From: CAZRHH01 sp964599885
Lineage (GTDB): Bacteria > Chloroflexota > Dehalococcoidia > DSTF01 > JACRBR01
NCBI GenBank assembly: GCA_964599885.1
Contig: CAZRHH010000037.1
Span: 1 to 29,708 of the forward strand
DNA: 29,708 nt
Direction: 5' to 3'
The position numbers were made by a program, and so were the translations under genes. Under the pieces are notes generated by a model. The model was not told the DNA's origin. It did not search any database and was given only the letters and a program-made list of their open reading frames with translations. Below, piece by piece: positions 1-7,628 of this stretch (positions are counted from its first letter, which is position 1; each line of letters opens with the position of its first letter).

Positions 1-1008
1 GGCGCCGGAACGGCGTCGAGGCGCGCCGGCCGCTCGTTGCCGGTGCCACGCAGCGCGATGCGCATCGTCCACGCGGTGCGCTATCGCCGCGCGGGGCTGG
101 CGCGCATCGTCCACGAGATCGCGCCCGACGTGCTACACGCGCACTTCGTCGTCGAACACGGCTTCTACGGCGCGCTCGCGGGTTTCCATCCGTACATCGT
201 GACGGCGTGGGGGTCTGACGTACTCGTCGAACCGCGGCGCGATCCGCTTTCCGGCATGATCGCGCGCTGGACGCTGCGCCGCGCAGATTTGGTGACGTCG
301 AACAACGCCTACATGGCGGATCGCGTCGCGAAGCTTGGCGTGCCGCGCGCGAAGGTCGAAGTAATCACGCTCGGCGCCGATCGGTACGACCTCGAGCGAG
401 CGGCGGCTTCGGTCAATCGCCGCGCCTCGGACGCTTCGCGCGCGCCCGTCATTCTCAGCACGCGCGCGCACGAGCGGCTGTATAACGTTGATGCGATCAT
501 CGACGCGTACGCCGCCGTCGCCTCTGCCCACCCAAACGCCCGCCTCGTGATCGCGCACTCCGGATCGTCGACGAACGAGCTGCGCACGCAGGCTGCTGGC
601 GTCGCGGGGGGGATCGACTTCACCGGCACGCTCGATCGCGCGGCGTTTCGCGACGCGCTCGCCGATGCGGAGATCTTCGTCTCGGTGCCATCATCGGATG
701 CGACATCCGTAGCGCTGCTCCAAGCGATGGCGGCGGGCGCGTTTCCGATCGTCTCCGATCTACCTTCGCAACACGAGCTGATCACGGACGGCGTCAACGG
801 CCTGCTCGTGCCGCCTCATCAGCCCGATGCAATCGCCGCTGCTATCCGCCGCGCGCTGGATGACGCGCCGCTACGCCGACGCGCCGCCGACCTCAACCGC
901 GCGATCGTCGAAGAGCGCGGCCTGAACGAGACGCAGATGGCGCGGATGGAGCGGCTGTATTCGAAGCTCGCGGGCGCGTCGAAGCGGAGACTGGACGCTG
1001 GAGGCTAG
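1..1008 (+). CDS. GT4-type glycosyltransferase, 5'-truncated by window edge
   Basis: The frame is open to the left edge, so the N-terminus is missing; the TTG at 37 is only the first possible start inside the window. The visible part (about 335 residues) has the end of the N-terminal Rossmann half (VLHAHFVVEHG, VTAWGSDV, then a segment like 'RADLVTSNNAYMADRV') and a full C-terminal GT-B half with 'FTGTLDRAAFRDALADAEIF', 'LLQAMAAGAFPIVSD' and 'HELITDGVNGLLVPP'. This order is typical of GT4 enzymes, which move a sugar from a nucleotide-sugar to lipid or polysaccharide acceptors at the cytoplasmic face. In the usual E-x7-E region the second Glu position reads Gln (LLQAMAAG), which some family members tolerate. 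Donor and acceptor cannot be told. The gene converges on the SDR gene downstream. Confidence 0.85.
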   Translation, partial: GAGTASRRAGRSLPVPRSAMRIVHAVRYRRAGLARIVHEIAPDVLHAHFVVEHGFYGALAGFHPYIVTAWGSDVLVEPRRDPLSGMIARWTLRRADLVTSNNAYMADRVAKLGVPRAKVEVITLGADRYDLERAAASVNRRASDASRAPVILSTRAHERLYNVDAIIDAYAAVASAHPNARLVIAHSGSSTNELRTQAAGVAGGIDFTGTLDRAAFRDALADAEIFVSVPSSDATSVALLQAMAAGAFPIVSDLPSQHELITDGVNGLLVPPHQPDAIAAAIRRALDDAPLRRRAADLNRAIVEERGLNETQMARMERLYSKLAGASKRRLDAGG

Positions 1009-1099
1009 AAGCTCGAAGTTGCCGGTCGGGCGTTCATCGCTGCTACTCCATCCTCCAGTCGTCGTGAAACGCGGAGTGCACTGTTCCGCGCGCCCCACT

Positions 1100-1118
1100 T
1101 CCCATGTCCCACTTCCCA
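1100..1118 (+). repeat. Intergenic CCCACTTCCCA-type short repeat
   Basis: This lies in the gap between the convergent glycosyltransferase and SDR genes. Within 1094-1118 the unit CCCACTTCCCA occurs twice in tandem. The 19 bases at 1100-1118 match the reverse complement of 5708-5726, just after recG, at 18 of 19 positions. A dispersed non-coding repeat is likely; its function is unknown. Confidence 0.55.
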
Positions 1119-1128
1119 GCGCCCCATC

Positions 1129-1914
1129 TCAGTGCATTTCCTGGCCGCCGGAGATGTTGATCGCCTGGCCGGTCATGTAGTCGGCGTCATCGCTGGCGAG
1201 AAACGTGATCACCTTGGCGACGTCTTCGGGATATCCGATGCGGCCGAGCGGGATCGACGGCAGTACGTTGCCGATGAGCTTCTCGAACAGATCAGCGTTG
1301 CCTTCCATGCCACTGCCGGCGCCGCGCAAGAGCGGCGTGTCGATCGTGCCCGGGCAGACGCAGTTGACGTTGATCTGGTGCGCGCCGACTTCCTTCGCGA
1401 ACGCCTGCGTGAACAGCACGACCCCCGCCTTCGACGCACAGTATGGCGTCAGGTACGCGTAACCCGTCTTGCCTGCCTGCGAGGCGACGCTGATGATTCG
1501 CCCGCCGCCGCCCTGCTTGATGAACTGCAGCGCCGCCGCCTTCGAGCACAGAAATACCGACTTGAGATTGACCGCCAACGTCCGGTCCCACGCCTCCTCC
1601 GGCATGTTGATGATCGGGACGGGCGGGTTACCGATACCGGCGTTGTTGACGAGCACATCGAGCCGCCCGAAGCGCTCGATCGTCGCGTCGAAGAAGCGCT
1701 GAACGTCGGCGCTGGAGCTGACGTCGGCCTGCTGCGTGATGTACTCGACGCCGGTGCCGCTGGCATCGAGTTCAGCCGCCGTCTCGTCGAGGTGCGGCTG
1801 CTGGATGTCGACCAGTACGAGCTTCGCGCCCTCGCGCGCGTACCGCAGCGCGACGCCACGCCCGATCCCGCGCCCGCCGCCGGTGATAATCGCGACCTTG
1901 TTTTCAAGAAGCAT
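1129..1914 (-). CDS. Short-chain dehydrogenase/reductase (SDR)
   Basis: A 261-residue classical SDR, the usual length for the family. It has the Rossmann cofactor motif TGGGRGIG (residues 11-18), an acidic residue after beta-2 (VDI, D36) that favours NAD(H) over NADP(H), NNAG (90-93), the structural Asn in VNLKS (N116), the catalytic Ser S145 and the YCASK motif (Y158, K162). PGTIDTPLL follows, as in FabG/BDH-like enzymes. It should oxidise or reduce a hydroxyl/keto group on an unidentified substrate. The ATG at 1912-1914 begins directly with the Rossmann strand, so the start is credible. It stands alone, followed at the 3' side by a convergent glycosyltransferase and preceded by the fic gene on the same strand about 80 bases upstream. 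Confidence 0.9.
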   Translation of the reverse strand: MLLENKVAIITGGGRGIGRGVALRYAREGAKLVLVDIQQPHLDETAAELDASGTGVEYITQQADVSSSADVQRFFDATIERFGRLDVLVNNAGIGNPPVPIINMPEEAWDRTLAVNLKSVFLCSKAAALQFIKQGGGGRIISVASQAGKTGYAYLTPYCASKAGVVLFTQAFAKEVGAHQINVNCVCPGTIDTPLLRGAGSGMEGNADLFEKLIGNVLPSIPLGRIGYPEDVAKVITFLASDDADYMTGQAINISGGQEMH

Positions 1915-1991
1915 GCGGTGCCGTCCTTCAACTCTCCCTGGTGCGTCGAGCGAAGTGTTGGCTGATACAGCATGACGTGCAAGTTTTGCTG

Positions 1992-2996
1992 TCAGGCGTG
2001 ATTCATCAGCGCGACGTTTGCGCGAACGGAGCCGTTCTCAACGACGATCAACTTGAGATCCCGCAAGAACGCCACGTCGCGCCGCAACGTCATCGCGCTC
2101 AACTGCCGGTACGGCGTGCTGAGAGGGTGGCGGCCAGCCACGATCGTCGCGAGCGGAATTGGTTCGAGCAACCCGGTGACGAGCTCGTACATCCGCTCGC
2201 CCGCCTTCGTCCGGTAGCGCCGCGTGCGAAGCAGTTCTTGTTGCGCGAAATCACGAAACGCGATGACGGACATCTCGAGCAGCACCTCCTCGTGCACAGC
2301 GTTGAGTTCGTCGACGAGCCCCTGCAGCGAAAAAACGATGAAGGGCGTAAGATCGCCGCCGGTGCGGAAGCGCGCCTCATCAAGCCCCGCGATGTATGCA
2401 TCCCGATGCTGGTAGTAGAAGTTTGACAGCGAGTAGAAACCGAGGGCGTTGATCTTCGCCTGGTACAGCAGGAAGCTCTCAATCGCCCGCGCGGTGCGTC
2501 CGTTCCCGTCGCCGAACGGGTGGATGCTCACAAAATAGAAGTGGGCGGCGATTGCCCTGACGGCCGGCGGCATCTCGGCAGCGGCCGGTCCGTGCAGCCA
2601 GCGGGCGAACTGCGCCATCAGCGACGTCACCTCATCGTGCGTTCGCGGCGGCACATATGTGCCGGCACTCACTGCATGGCCGCGATACACGCCGGGCGTG
2701 TTGTGCTCGTAGTCGATGCCCGCCGTCATCACTCGATGGATCGCCGCGATGAACGCTTCGGTAAGAGGTGCATCTGGTACTGCATCGAGTGCGTCCGAGA
2801 CGTGAACCATCGCACGGGCGGCGCTCAGCACCTCCTGTTCTTCACGCGCTCGCGCCACCGGCAAGATGCGACTTGTCACCTCTCTGTGCGAGAAAATGTT
2901 ACATGCCATGATACATGAAGAACGACTTGTAGTCCCTCCCGTAGATTCTCCCGGACGGCCAATCCGACTGGAGGCGGGCCACGGTGGTGCCAACAA
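1992..2996 (-). CDS. Fic/DOC-family protein (AMPylase-like)
   Basis: The Fic active-site motif HPFGDGNGRTAR is complete at residues 159-170, including the catalytic His and the phosphate-binding GNGR. The first part fits the Fic helical core, and a C-terminal winged-helix-like region follows (from about residue 255, '...IPLATIVAGRHPLST...'). Fic enzymes typically transfer AMP or other phosphate-containing groups to protein hydroxyls. The start is uncertain. The TTG at 2996 keeps a segment SSCIMACN (26-33) that aligns with the N-terminal inhibitory helix motif SxxIEGN. The ATG at 2909 (M30) would give 305 residues and lose part of it. In that motif the regulatory Glu position reads Ala. No antitoxin gene sits alongside. 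Family assignment is firm; target unknown. Confidence 0.85.
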   Translation of the reverse strand: MLAPPWPASSRIGRPGESTGGTTSRSSCIMACNIFSHREVTSRILPVARAREEQEVLSAARAMVHVSDALDAVPDAPLTEAFIAAIHRVMTAGIDYEHNTPGVYRGHAVSAGTYVPPRTHDEVTSLMAQFARWLHGPAAAEMPPAVRAIAAHFYFVSIHPFGDGNGRTARAIESFLLYQAKINALGFYSLSNFYYQHRDAYIAGLDEARFRTGGDLTPFIVFSLQGLVDELNAVHEEVLLEMSVIAFRDFAQQELLRTRRYRTKAGERMYELVTGLLEPIPLATIVAGRHPLSTPYRQLSAMTLRRDVAFLRDLKLIVVENGSVRANVALMNHA

Positions 2997-3111
2997 ATGT
3001 GATGTGATATGTGCGTTCGCCCTTGACCGCGAATCGCGTCGGCCATACGCTGGAGTCGAACGTATGCGCTAGATCCGGCGCCGCCGGGCGAGGCTACTTC
3101 TGGCATTCACC

Positions 3112-5697
3112 ATGACCGAGGACCGTCTTCGGAAAGTCCTTGAGTTGGAGCGCGCCAAGCGCTTCAGCGATCGCGCGGTGACCGCCGGGCTCGACGTCTT
3201 CCTCCGCAACATCGCCACGCACGAGGGGCCGCAGCTCAGCGGCGACGTGTACGCGCAACTGCAGGCGCTGCCCATCGGCGGCTACCGCTCGCTGACGCCG
3301 GCCCGGCGCAAGCAGTGGATTGAGGCGACGCTCGCTGCCATCAAGGCCCAGGCGAATGGCAACGGCAACGGGCCGGCAGGCGGCTCTGAGGCCGCAGCCG
3401 CACGCACCGCGGCCACCCGCACGAGTACGGCGCCTGAGCCCGACGCAGCGCCCTCTGAGACGAAACCGCGACAGGCGGCGGGCGCCACGCCTGCGACCCG
3501 CGCCACGAAGCCACGCGCTTCCACGCAGCCCAAACTCACGGCGCAACCATTCGCTAAGCAATTTTCGCCGGGAGAACTCGAAGGTCTCGGCGTCGAGGCG
3601 CCGATTCACGCGCTCAAGCGCGTCACGTTCGGGCTGGCGGTGAAGTTCGACAAGCTGAACGTCCACACGATGCGCGATCTGCTGCTGATGTTCCCGCGCC
3701 GTCACGTCGACTACGGCGATCCGGTGCCGGTCGCGCAACTCGAGTTGGGGCGCGAACAAACGGTGAAGGCGCAAGTGTGGAGCGCGCGCGAACGGCAGAT
3801 CGGCTTTCGCATGAAGGCGACCGAAGCAACGATCGGCGATTCGTCGGGGATGATGAAGTGCATCTGGTTCAACCAGCCGTGGATCGCGCGCCAACTTCCG
3901 GTCAACGCCGAGATCGTCGTCGCAGGCCGCGTCGGGCAGCGGGAAGGGCGCCCCGAGTTCGACAACCCGGAGTGGGAGTTGTGGAGCCCCGACCTGCTGC
4001 ACACGGGCCGTCTCGTGCCGATCTATCCGCTGACTGCGGGCCTGCAGAACCGGACGGTCCGCGGCGTCCTGCGCGAGGCGCTCGACCGCTTCGGCGACAA
4101 GTTGACGGATCCGCTGCCCGACGAACTGAGCGCGCGCCTCAAGCTGATGCCGATCGCGGACGCCGTCGCGCAGATGCACTATCCGACGGACCGCGCCGCG
4201 CTCGAGGCCGCGCGCAAGCGTCTTGCGTTCGAGGAGCTGCTGCCGATCCAGCTGACGATGCTGCTGCGCCGCCGCATGTTCCAGAAGTCCGCGCCGGCGG
4301 AGCCGATGCCGCTTTCAGCGCCTGCCGAGCGCGCCTTCAAAGCATCGCTGCCGTTCACGCTGACCAACGCGCAGGAGCGCGTGATGTTCGACGTGCTCAA
4401 CGACGCGCGCCGCCCCGTGCCGATGAGCCGCCTGGTGCAGGGCGACGTCGGCAGCGGCAAGACGGTGATCGCCGCCGCAGCGCTTACCGCCGCAGTAGAG
4501 AACGGACGTCAGGCGGTGATGATGGCGCCGACCGAGATCCTCGCCGAGCAGCACTTTCAGACGCTGAAGCAGCTCTTCAGCGCCAACGGCAGCGATGGGA
4601 ACGTCGTCACCGCGCATCCGCCGTTTCTCGACCGGCCGCTGACGATCGCGCTGCTGACGGGCGCCGCGAAGTCGAAGGAGCGGCGCGAACTCTACGACAT
4701 GCTCGAACGCGGCGAGATCGATATTGCCTGCGGGACGCACGCGCTGATCCAGGGTGGCGTGCGCTTCAACGATCTGGGCATCGCCGTCGTCGATGAGCAG
4801 CACCGCTTCGGCGTGATGCAGCGCGCGGCGTTGCGCGAGAAGGGTTCGCAGGGCGCGCACACGCCACACATGCTGGTGATGACGGCGACGCCGATCCCGC
4901 GCACCCTCGCGCTGACGCTGTACGGTGATCTCGACATCTCCGTCGTCGACGAACTGCCGCCGGGACGCCAGCCGATCAAGACGACGTGGGTCGGCCCGGA
5001 CGAACGCTCCGACGCCGAGCGCTTCGTGCGCACGCAGATCGAGCAGGGGCGGCAGGCGTTCGTCATCTGCCCGCTGGTCGAGGAATCGGAGACGCTGGCT
5101 GTGAAGTCGGCGACGGCGGAGTACGAGCGGCTGCGGCGCCAGATCTACCCGGATCTGCGGCTCGAACTGCTGCATGGCCGGATGTCGGCGAAGCAGAAAG
5201 ATGCAGTGATGCGCCGCTTCCGCGCCGGCGAGTGCGACATTCTCGTCTCCACCGCCGTGATCGAAGTGGGTATCGACATTCCGAACGCGAGCGTCATGCT
5301 GATCGAGGGCGCCGATCGCTTCGGTCTTGCGCAGTTGCACCAGTTCCGCGGGCGCGTCGGTCGGGGCGCCGAGCAGAGCTACTGCCTGCTGCTCAGCGAA
5401 GAGCCGAGCGAGGAAGCGCAGCGCCGCCTCGAGTTGATGGAGCAGACAACGGACGGCTTCAAGCTTGCGGAAGCGGACATGGAGATTCGCGGCCCCGGCC
5501 AGTTCTTCGGCACGAAGCAGTCGGGCCTCCCCGGCCTCAAAGTGGCGAAGCTCACCGACGTAAAACTCATCGAATCAACACGCGCAGAATCGTCCCGCAT
5601 GCTCGACGCCGACCCCGGGCTGACGCAGCCGGAGCACGCGATCCTGAACCGCCGCGTCGCCATCCTGCTGGATTCTGTAATCGATGAAGAACACTGA
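3112..5697 (+). CDS. recG: ATP-dependent DNA helicase RecG
   Basis: A superfamily 2 helicase that reverses stalled replication forks and migrates branched DNA. Of 861 residues, the first about 145 are an extra N-terminal region with an Ala/Thr/Pro-rich, low-complexity stretch (about 80-145), longer than the roughly 690-residue E. coli form. The wedge/OB domain follows (LLLMFPRRHVDY, then the FRMKATEATIGDSSG region). Helicase motifs in order: Walker A GDVGSGKT (444-451), DEQH box (561-564), TATPIPRT (591-598), LLHGRMSAKQK, STAVIEVGIDIPNA and the motif VI region QFRGRVGRG (from 744). The product is typical and appears intact. No strong ribosome binding site precedes the ATG; it was chosen because it is the first Met in an open frame of full length. 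The gene stands alone. Confidence 0.97.
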   Translation: MTEDRLRKVLELERAKRFSDRAVTAGLDVFLRNIATHEGPQLSGDVYAQLQALPIGGYRSLTPARRKQWIEATLAAIKAQANGNGNGPAGGSEAAAARTAATRTSTAPEPDAAPSETKPRQAAGATPATRATKPRASTQPKLTAQPFAKQFSPGELEGLGVEAPIHALKRVTFGLAVKFDKLNVHTMRDLLLMFPRRHVDYGDPVPVAQLELGREQTVKAQVWSARERQIGFRMKATEATIGDSSGMMKCIWFNQPWIARQLPVNAEIVVAGRVGQREGRPEFDNPEWELWSPDLLHTGRLVPIYPLTAGLQNRTVRGVLREALDRFGDKLTDPLPDELSARLKLMPIADAVAQMHYPTDRAALEAARKRLAFEELLPIQLTMLLRRRMFQKSAPAEPMPLSAPAERAFKASLPFTLTNAQERVMFDVLNDARRPVPMSRLVQGDVGSGKTVIAAAALTAAVENGRQAVMMAPTEILAEQHFQTLKQLFSANGSDGNVVTAHPPFLDRPLTIALLTGAAKSKERRELYDMLERGEIDIACGTHALIQGGVRFNDLGIAVVDEQHRFGVMQRAALREKGSQGAHTPHMLVMTATPIPRTLALTLYGDLDISVVDELPPGRQPIKTTWVGPDERSDAERFVRTQIEQGRQAFVICPLVEESETLAVKSATAEYERLRRQIYPDLRLELLHGRMSAKQKDAVMRRFRAGECDILVSTAVIEVGIDIPNASVMLIEGADRFGLAQLHQFRGRVGRGAEQSYCLLLSEEPSEEAQRRLELMEQTTDGFKLAEADMEIRGPGQFFGTKQSGLPGLKVAKLTDVKLIESTRAESSRMLDADPGLTQPEHAILNRRVAILLDSVIDEEH

Positions 5698-5707
5698 TTC
5701 GGGCCCG

Positions 5708-5726
5708 TGGGAAGTGGGAAATGGGA
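5708..5726 (-). repeat. Intergenic CCCACTTCCCA-type short repeat (inverted copy)
   Basis: The reverse complement of these 19 bases matches 1100-1118 at 18 of 19 positions. It lies ten bases after the recG stop, just as the other copy follows the glycosyltransferase stop. Confidence 0.55.
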
Positions 5727-5871
5727 CGTGGTTTGCGTGCTGCGTGCGGCTGTTACACAACCGAAACGCGGCGCGTCGGGGCGCTGTACCGGAGGGTTGA
5801 TCGTGCGCTCGATAGAGTGAGGGTGAAGTCGGAAGATAGCAGCGGCTCCCCCCTGACTATCGACCGATTAT

Positions 5872-5901
5872 GCGGAGCGCACGGGTCATCGTGTGCTCCG
5901 C
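5872..5901. terminator. Hairpin between convergent recG and the unknown beta-rich gene
   Basis: GCGGAGCGCACG (5872-5883) and CGTGTGCTCCGC (5890-5901) form a 12-bp stem with one G-T pair and a 6-base loop. It lies immediately past the stop of the minus-strand gene and about 175 bases past recG, and is followed on the plus strand by a T-rich stretch. It probably acts as a shared terminator for the two convergent genes. Confidence 0.55.
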
Positions 5902-5903
5902 TC

Positions 5904-6665
5904 TTACGTTTTCGGCGTCGCGTTCGTCGCGTCCGCTTCGACGCGCTTGATTGTCAGCGGGCTCCACTCGGCGGCGATGCCCTGCCCGTGGCACGATGCG
6001 CTCTCGCCGTTGACGATGTCTTTCTCCGTCATCACGCCGAGCGCCGCGATGAACGACTCCATCTTCGGGACGTTGACTTCGTGATTCACGAGTGCGCCCT
6101 CGACGTAGAAGAACAGTTCGGCCGCGCCCTGGTCATACGTGATCTTGTACCGATGCATCTGCTGCTGGCCGTTCGGCAGCGGGCGCTCGTCGAACAGGCC
6201 GAAGTATCGTTGCGCGCTGTCGTCCGGTACGGGCGAGCCGGGGAACGGCAACCGCGCGTAGACCGTCGCGTAGCACTCGTTCGAGGCGAAGATATCGACC
6301 GCAATGCCCGTCGCGAAGTCGAGCAGGTTGAGCGAGACGAAACCGTCGTAGAAGTCGTCCGGCACGCCGTTGAACTTCTGGGCGCGCATTTCCCACTCGA
6401 CGCTGATCTTTCCGCCGGACGGCACTACGAACGTCTCGCGTGAGAAGTACATGTGCTTGGCGTTATCGAGAATCTGCACGGCGCCATGTCCGCGCGTCAG
6501 CGGCATGACGCCGACGCGCAGCCGCCCGTTCTGCACGACGACGATGGCGCCCGGTTCGCGGAACTCCCAGCCGGGGAAACCGCCGATGATCCACGGACTC
6601 TCGGGTTTCAGCAGGTCGGCGAACCCGCCGTAGATCGTCGTACCGGAGTCGGTTTCTGTGGCCAT
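5904..6665 (-). CDS. Conserved protein of unknown function, DUF6081-like
   Basis: 253 residues, no signal peptide and no membrane segment. The sequence alternates short beta strands and aromatic residues (for example 'GKISVEWEMRAQKFNG', 'YDGFVSLNLLDFATGIAVDI', 'YATVYARLPFPGSPV', 'MHRYKITYDQGAAELFFYV'), which suggests a concanavalin-like beta sandwich. The pattern of a 'VNLLDF...ASNE-YATVYARLPF' core followed by a 'Y-I-YD...Y-V-G' strand pair resembles what I remember of the DUF6081 family; that is a recollection, not a search result. No catalytic residues can be assigned. Start ATG at 6663-6665. The gene is alone, transcribed away from tRNA-Ala. Confidence 0.75.
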   Translation of the reverse strand: MATETDSGTTIYGGFADLLKPESPWIIGGFPGWEFREPGAIVVVQNGRLRVGVMPLTRGHGAVQILDNAKHMYFSRETFVVPSGGKISVEWEMRAQKFNGVPDDFYDGFVSLNLLDFATGIAVDIFASNECYATVYARLPFPGSPVPDDSAQRYFGLFDERPLPNGQQQMHRYKITYDQGAAELFFYVEGALVNHEVNVPKMESFIAALGVMTEKDIVNGESASCHGQGIAAEWSPLTIKRVEADATNATPKT

Positions 6666-6823
6666 GTTGCCTCGGTGGCGTGATACCTGGTTGTGCCGGC
6701 GACGAGCGCCTCGGCGATGTTCACATCGTATGGCACGCGGGTAGAACGTGGAATGGTGAGCGGAACGCGAGTCAGACGCGCGCGCCGTCCGATCTCCCCA
6801 GCGGGCGCTTCGCTCCTGCGCGG

Positions 6824-6852
6824 TTGCCCGCCTCCGGGGGGCTTGTTAGCAT
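6824..6852 (+). promoter_or_regulatory. Candidate promoter of tRNA-Ala
   Basis: TTGCCC (6824-6829) and TAGCAT (6847-6852) are separated by 17 bases and would start transcription about 12 bases before the mature tRNA. Each box matches the sigma-70 consensus at four of six positions, so this is only a fair candidate. Confidence 0.35.
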
Positions 6853-6870
6853 GCAGAACTTCCCGAACGT

Positions 6871-6946
6871 GGGGCCGTAGCTCAGTTGGGAGAGCGCAAC
6901 ACTGGCAGTGTTGAGGTCAGGGGTTCGAGCCCCCTCGGCTCCACCA
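6871..6946 (+). tRNA. tRNA-Ala, anticodon GGC
   Basis: A full cloverleaf can be drawn. The acceptor GGGGCCG pairs with CGGCTCC and contains the G3-U70 pair that marks alanine tRNAs. The D stem is GCTC/GAGC. The anticodon stem is CAACA/TGTTG with loop CTGGCAG, so the anticodon is GGC and reads GCC. The variable loop is AGGTC. The T arm is AGGGG/CCCCT with loop TTCGAGC, then A73 and an encoded CCA (6944-6946). The last 33 bases, from the variable loop to CCA, recur twice downstream as part of the GIY-YIG cassettes (7255-7287 and 7596-7628), which marks this gene as a probable insertion target. Confidence 0.97.
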
Positions 6947-7254
6947 ACCATCTCACTCGACGTTTGGTATTGAAATGGACGACGCTTGGTGTGTGTACGT
7001 CCTCCGCAGCCTAAGTAACGGTCGCCTCTACACGGGATCCACGAACAATATCGAGCGACGCCTGAAAGAACACGCGGCGCATGCATCGACCTATACGCGT
7101 TACACGGGCCCGTATGACCTAGTGTACAAGGAGGAGCAGCCGGATCGCCTGTCAGCCCGCAGGCGCGAACGCTATCTCAAGACGGGACGAGGACGCGAGG
7201 AACTCCGCCGCCTCATGACGCCGGCCGGATAGGTGGAGCGGTCGCCGCGGCGAC
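6914..7254 (+). mobile_element. GIY-YIG cassette, copy 1 (341 bp)
   Basis: This unit runs from the variable loop of tRNA-Ala through the first GIY-YIG gene to a short palindrome. It is followed directly by a copy that I read as identical over all 341 bases. It starts with the 34-base tRNA 3' segment (6914-6947), so the tRNA remains intact. It has no inverted terminal repeats, transposase or integrase; the only gene is the small nuclease. The tRNA-segment repeats act like direct repeats around an insertion. Calling it a mobile element is inference from this arrangement. Confidence 0.6.
6975..7232 (+). CDS. Small GIY-YIG family nuclease, copy 1
   Basis: 85 residues, the size of stand-alone single-domain GIY-YIG proteins (UvrC-N/UPF0213-like). 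Family marks: WCVYVLRS (the GIY strand, Y8), LYTGSTNNIERRLKEH (the YIG strand as Y19-T-G21, the Arg pair R28-R29 and H33), YTRYTGPYDLVY and the conserved Glu E65 in SARRRERYLK. All positions expected for a working metal-dependent nuclease are present. No Shine-Dalgarno is visible before the ATG, 28 bases past the tRNA CCA, so it may be translated from the tRNA read-through transcript or poorly. The stop codon's last base opens an 8-bp stem that pairs with the next tRNA 3' segment. The role is probably DNA cutting for spread of the cassette; this is inferred. Confidence 0.9.
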   Translation: MDDAWCVYVLRSLSNGRLYTGSTNNIERRLKEHAAHASTYTRYTGPYDLVYKEEQPDRLSARRRERYLKTGRGREELRRLMTPAG

Positions 7255-7287
7255 AGGTCAGGGGTTCGAGCCCCCTCGGCTCCACCA
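7232..7287 (+). ncRNA. tRNA-like fold at the end of cassette copy 1
   Basis: GGTGGAGC (7232-7239) pairs perfectly with GCTCCACC (7279-7286). Inside are the palindrome GTCGCCGCGGCGAC (7241-7254, a hairpin with a 5-bp stem and 4-base loop) and the T arm AGGGG/CCCCT with loop TTCGAGC (7260-7276). The result is a three-way junction with acceptor-like stem, small hairpin and T arm, ending in CCA. The 8-bp stem covers tRNA positions 68-75, so it would hide the CCA end. Whether this RNA exists is not shown. Confidence 0.4.
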
Positions 7288-7595
7288 ACCATCTCACTCG
7301 ACGTTTGGTATTGAAATGGACGACGCTTGGTGTGTGTACGTCCTCCGCAGCCTAAGTAACGGTCGCCTCTACACGGGATCCACGAACAATATCGAGCGAC
7401 GCCTGAAAGAACACGCGGCGCATGCATCGACCTATACGCGTTACACGGGCCCGTATGACCTAGTGTACAAGGAGGAGCAGCCGGATCGCCTGTCAGCCCG
7501 CAGGCGCGAACGCTATCTCAAGACGGGACGAGGACGCGAGGAACTCCGCCGCCTCATGACGCCGGCCGGATAGGTGGAGCGGTCGCCGCGGCGAC
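7255..7595 (+). mobile_element. GIY-YIG cassette, copy 2 (341 bp)
   Basis: The second, tandem copy begins with the same 34-base tRNA-Ala 3' segment (7255-7288). It appears identical to copy 1, including the non-coding parts, which implies a very recent duplication, active homogenisation or an assembly artefact. After it a last orphan 34-base tRNA segment (7596-7629) remains, and then unrelated sequence begins. Confidence 0.6.
7316..7573 (+). CDS. Small GIY-YIG family nuclease, copy 2
   Basis: The protein is identical to the 85-residue nuclease at 6975-7232, with the same Y8, Y19, R28-R29, H33 and E65. It is preceded by the tRNA 3' segment (7255-7288) rather than by a full tRNA. Its stop codon again overlaps the start of the tRNA-like fold at 7573-7628. 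With no visible ribosome binding site, expression would depend on transcription from the tRNA promoter through copy 1. Confidence 0.88.
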   Translation: MDDAWCVYVLRSLSNGRLYTGSTNNIERRLKEHAAHASTYTRYTGPYDLVYKEEQPDRLSARRRERYLKTGRGREELRRLMTPAG

Positions 7596-7628
7596 AGGTC
7601 AGGGGTTCGAGCCCCCTCGGCTCCACCA
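7573..7628 (+). ncRNA. tRNA-like fold at the end of cassette copy 2
   Basis: This has the same three-way fold as at 7232-7287: GGTGGAGC (7573-7580) with GCTCCACC (7620-7627), the palindrome at 7582-7595, and the T arm in the last tRNA segment. Here the 3' half is the outermost orphan tRNA-Ala fragment, probably the original chromosomal 3' end of the tRNA gene. Confidence 0.38.

Noticed and set aside
3094..4179. 361-codon minus-strand frame over recG
   Set aside because: It is antisense to clearly conserved RecG sequence and encodes Arg/His/Ala-rich text without motifs.
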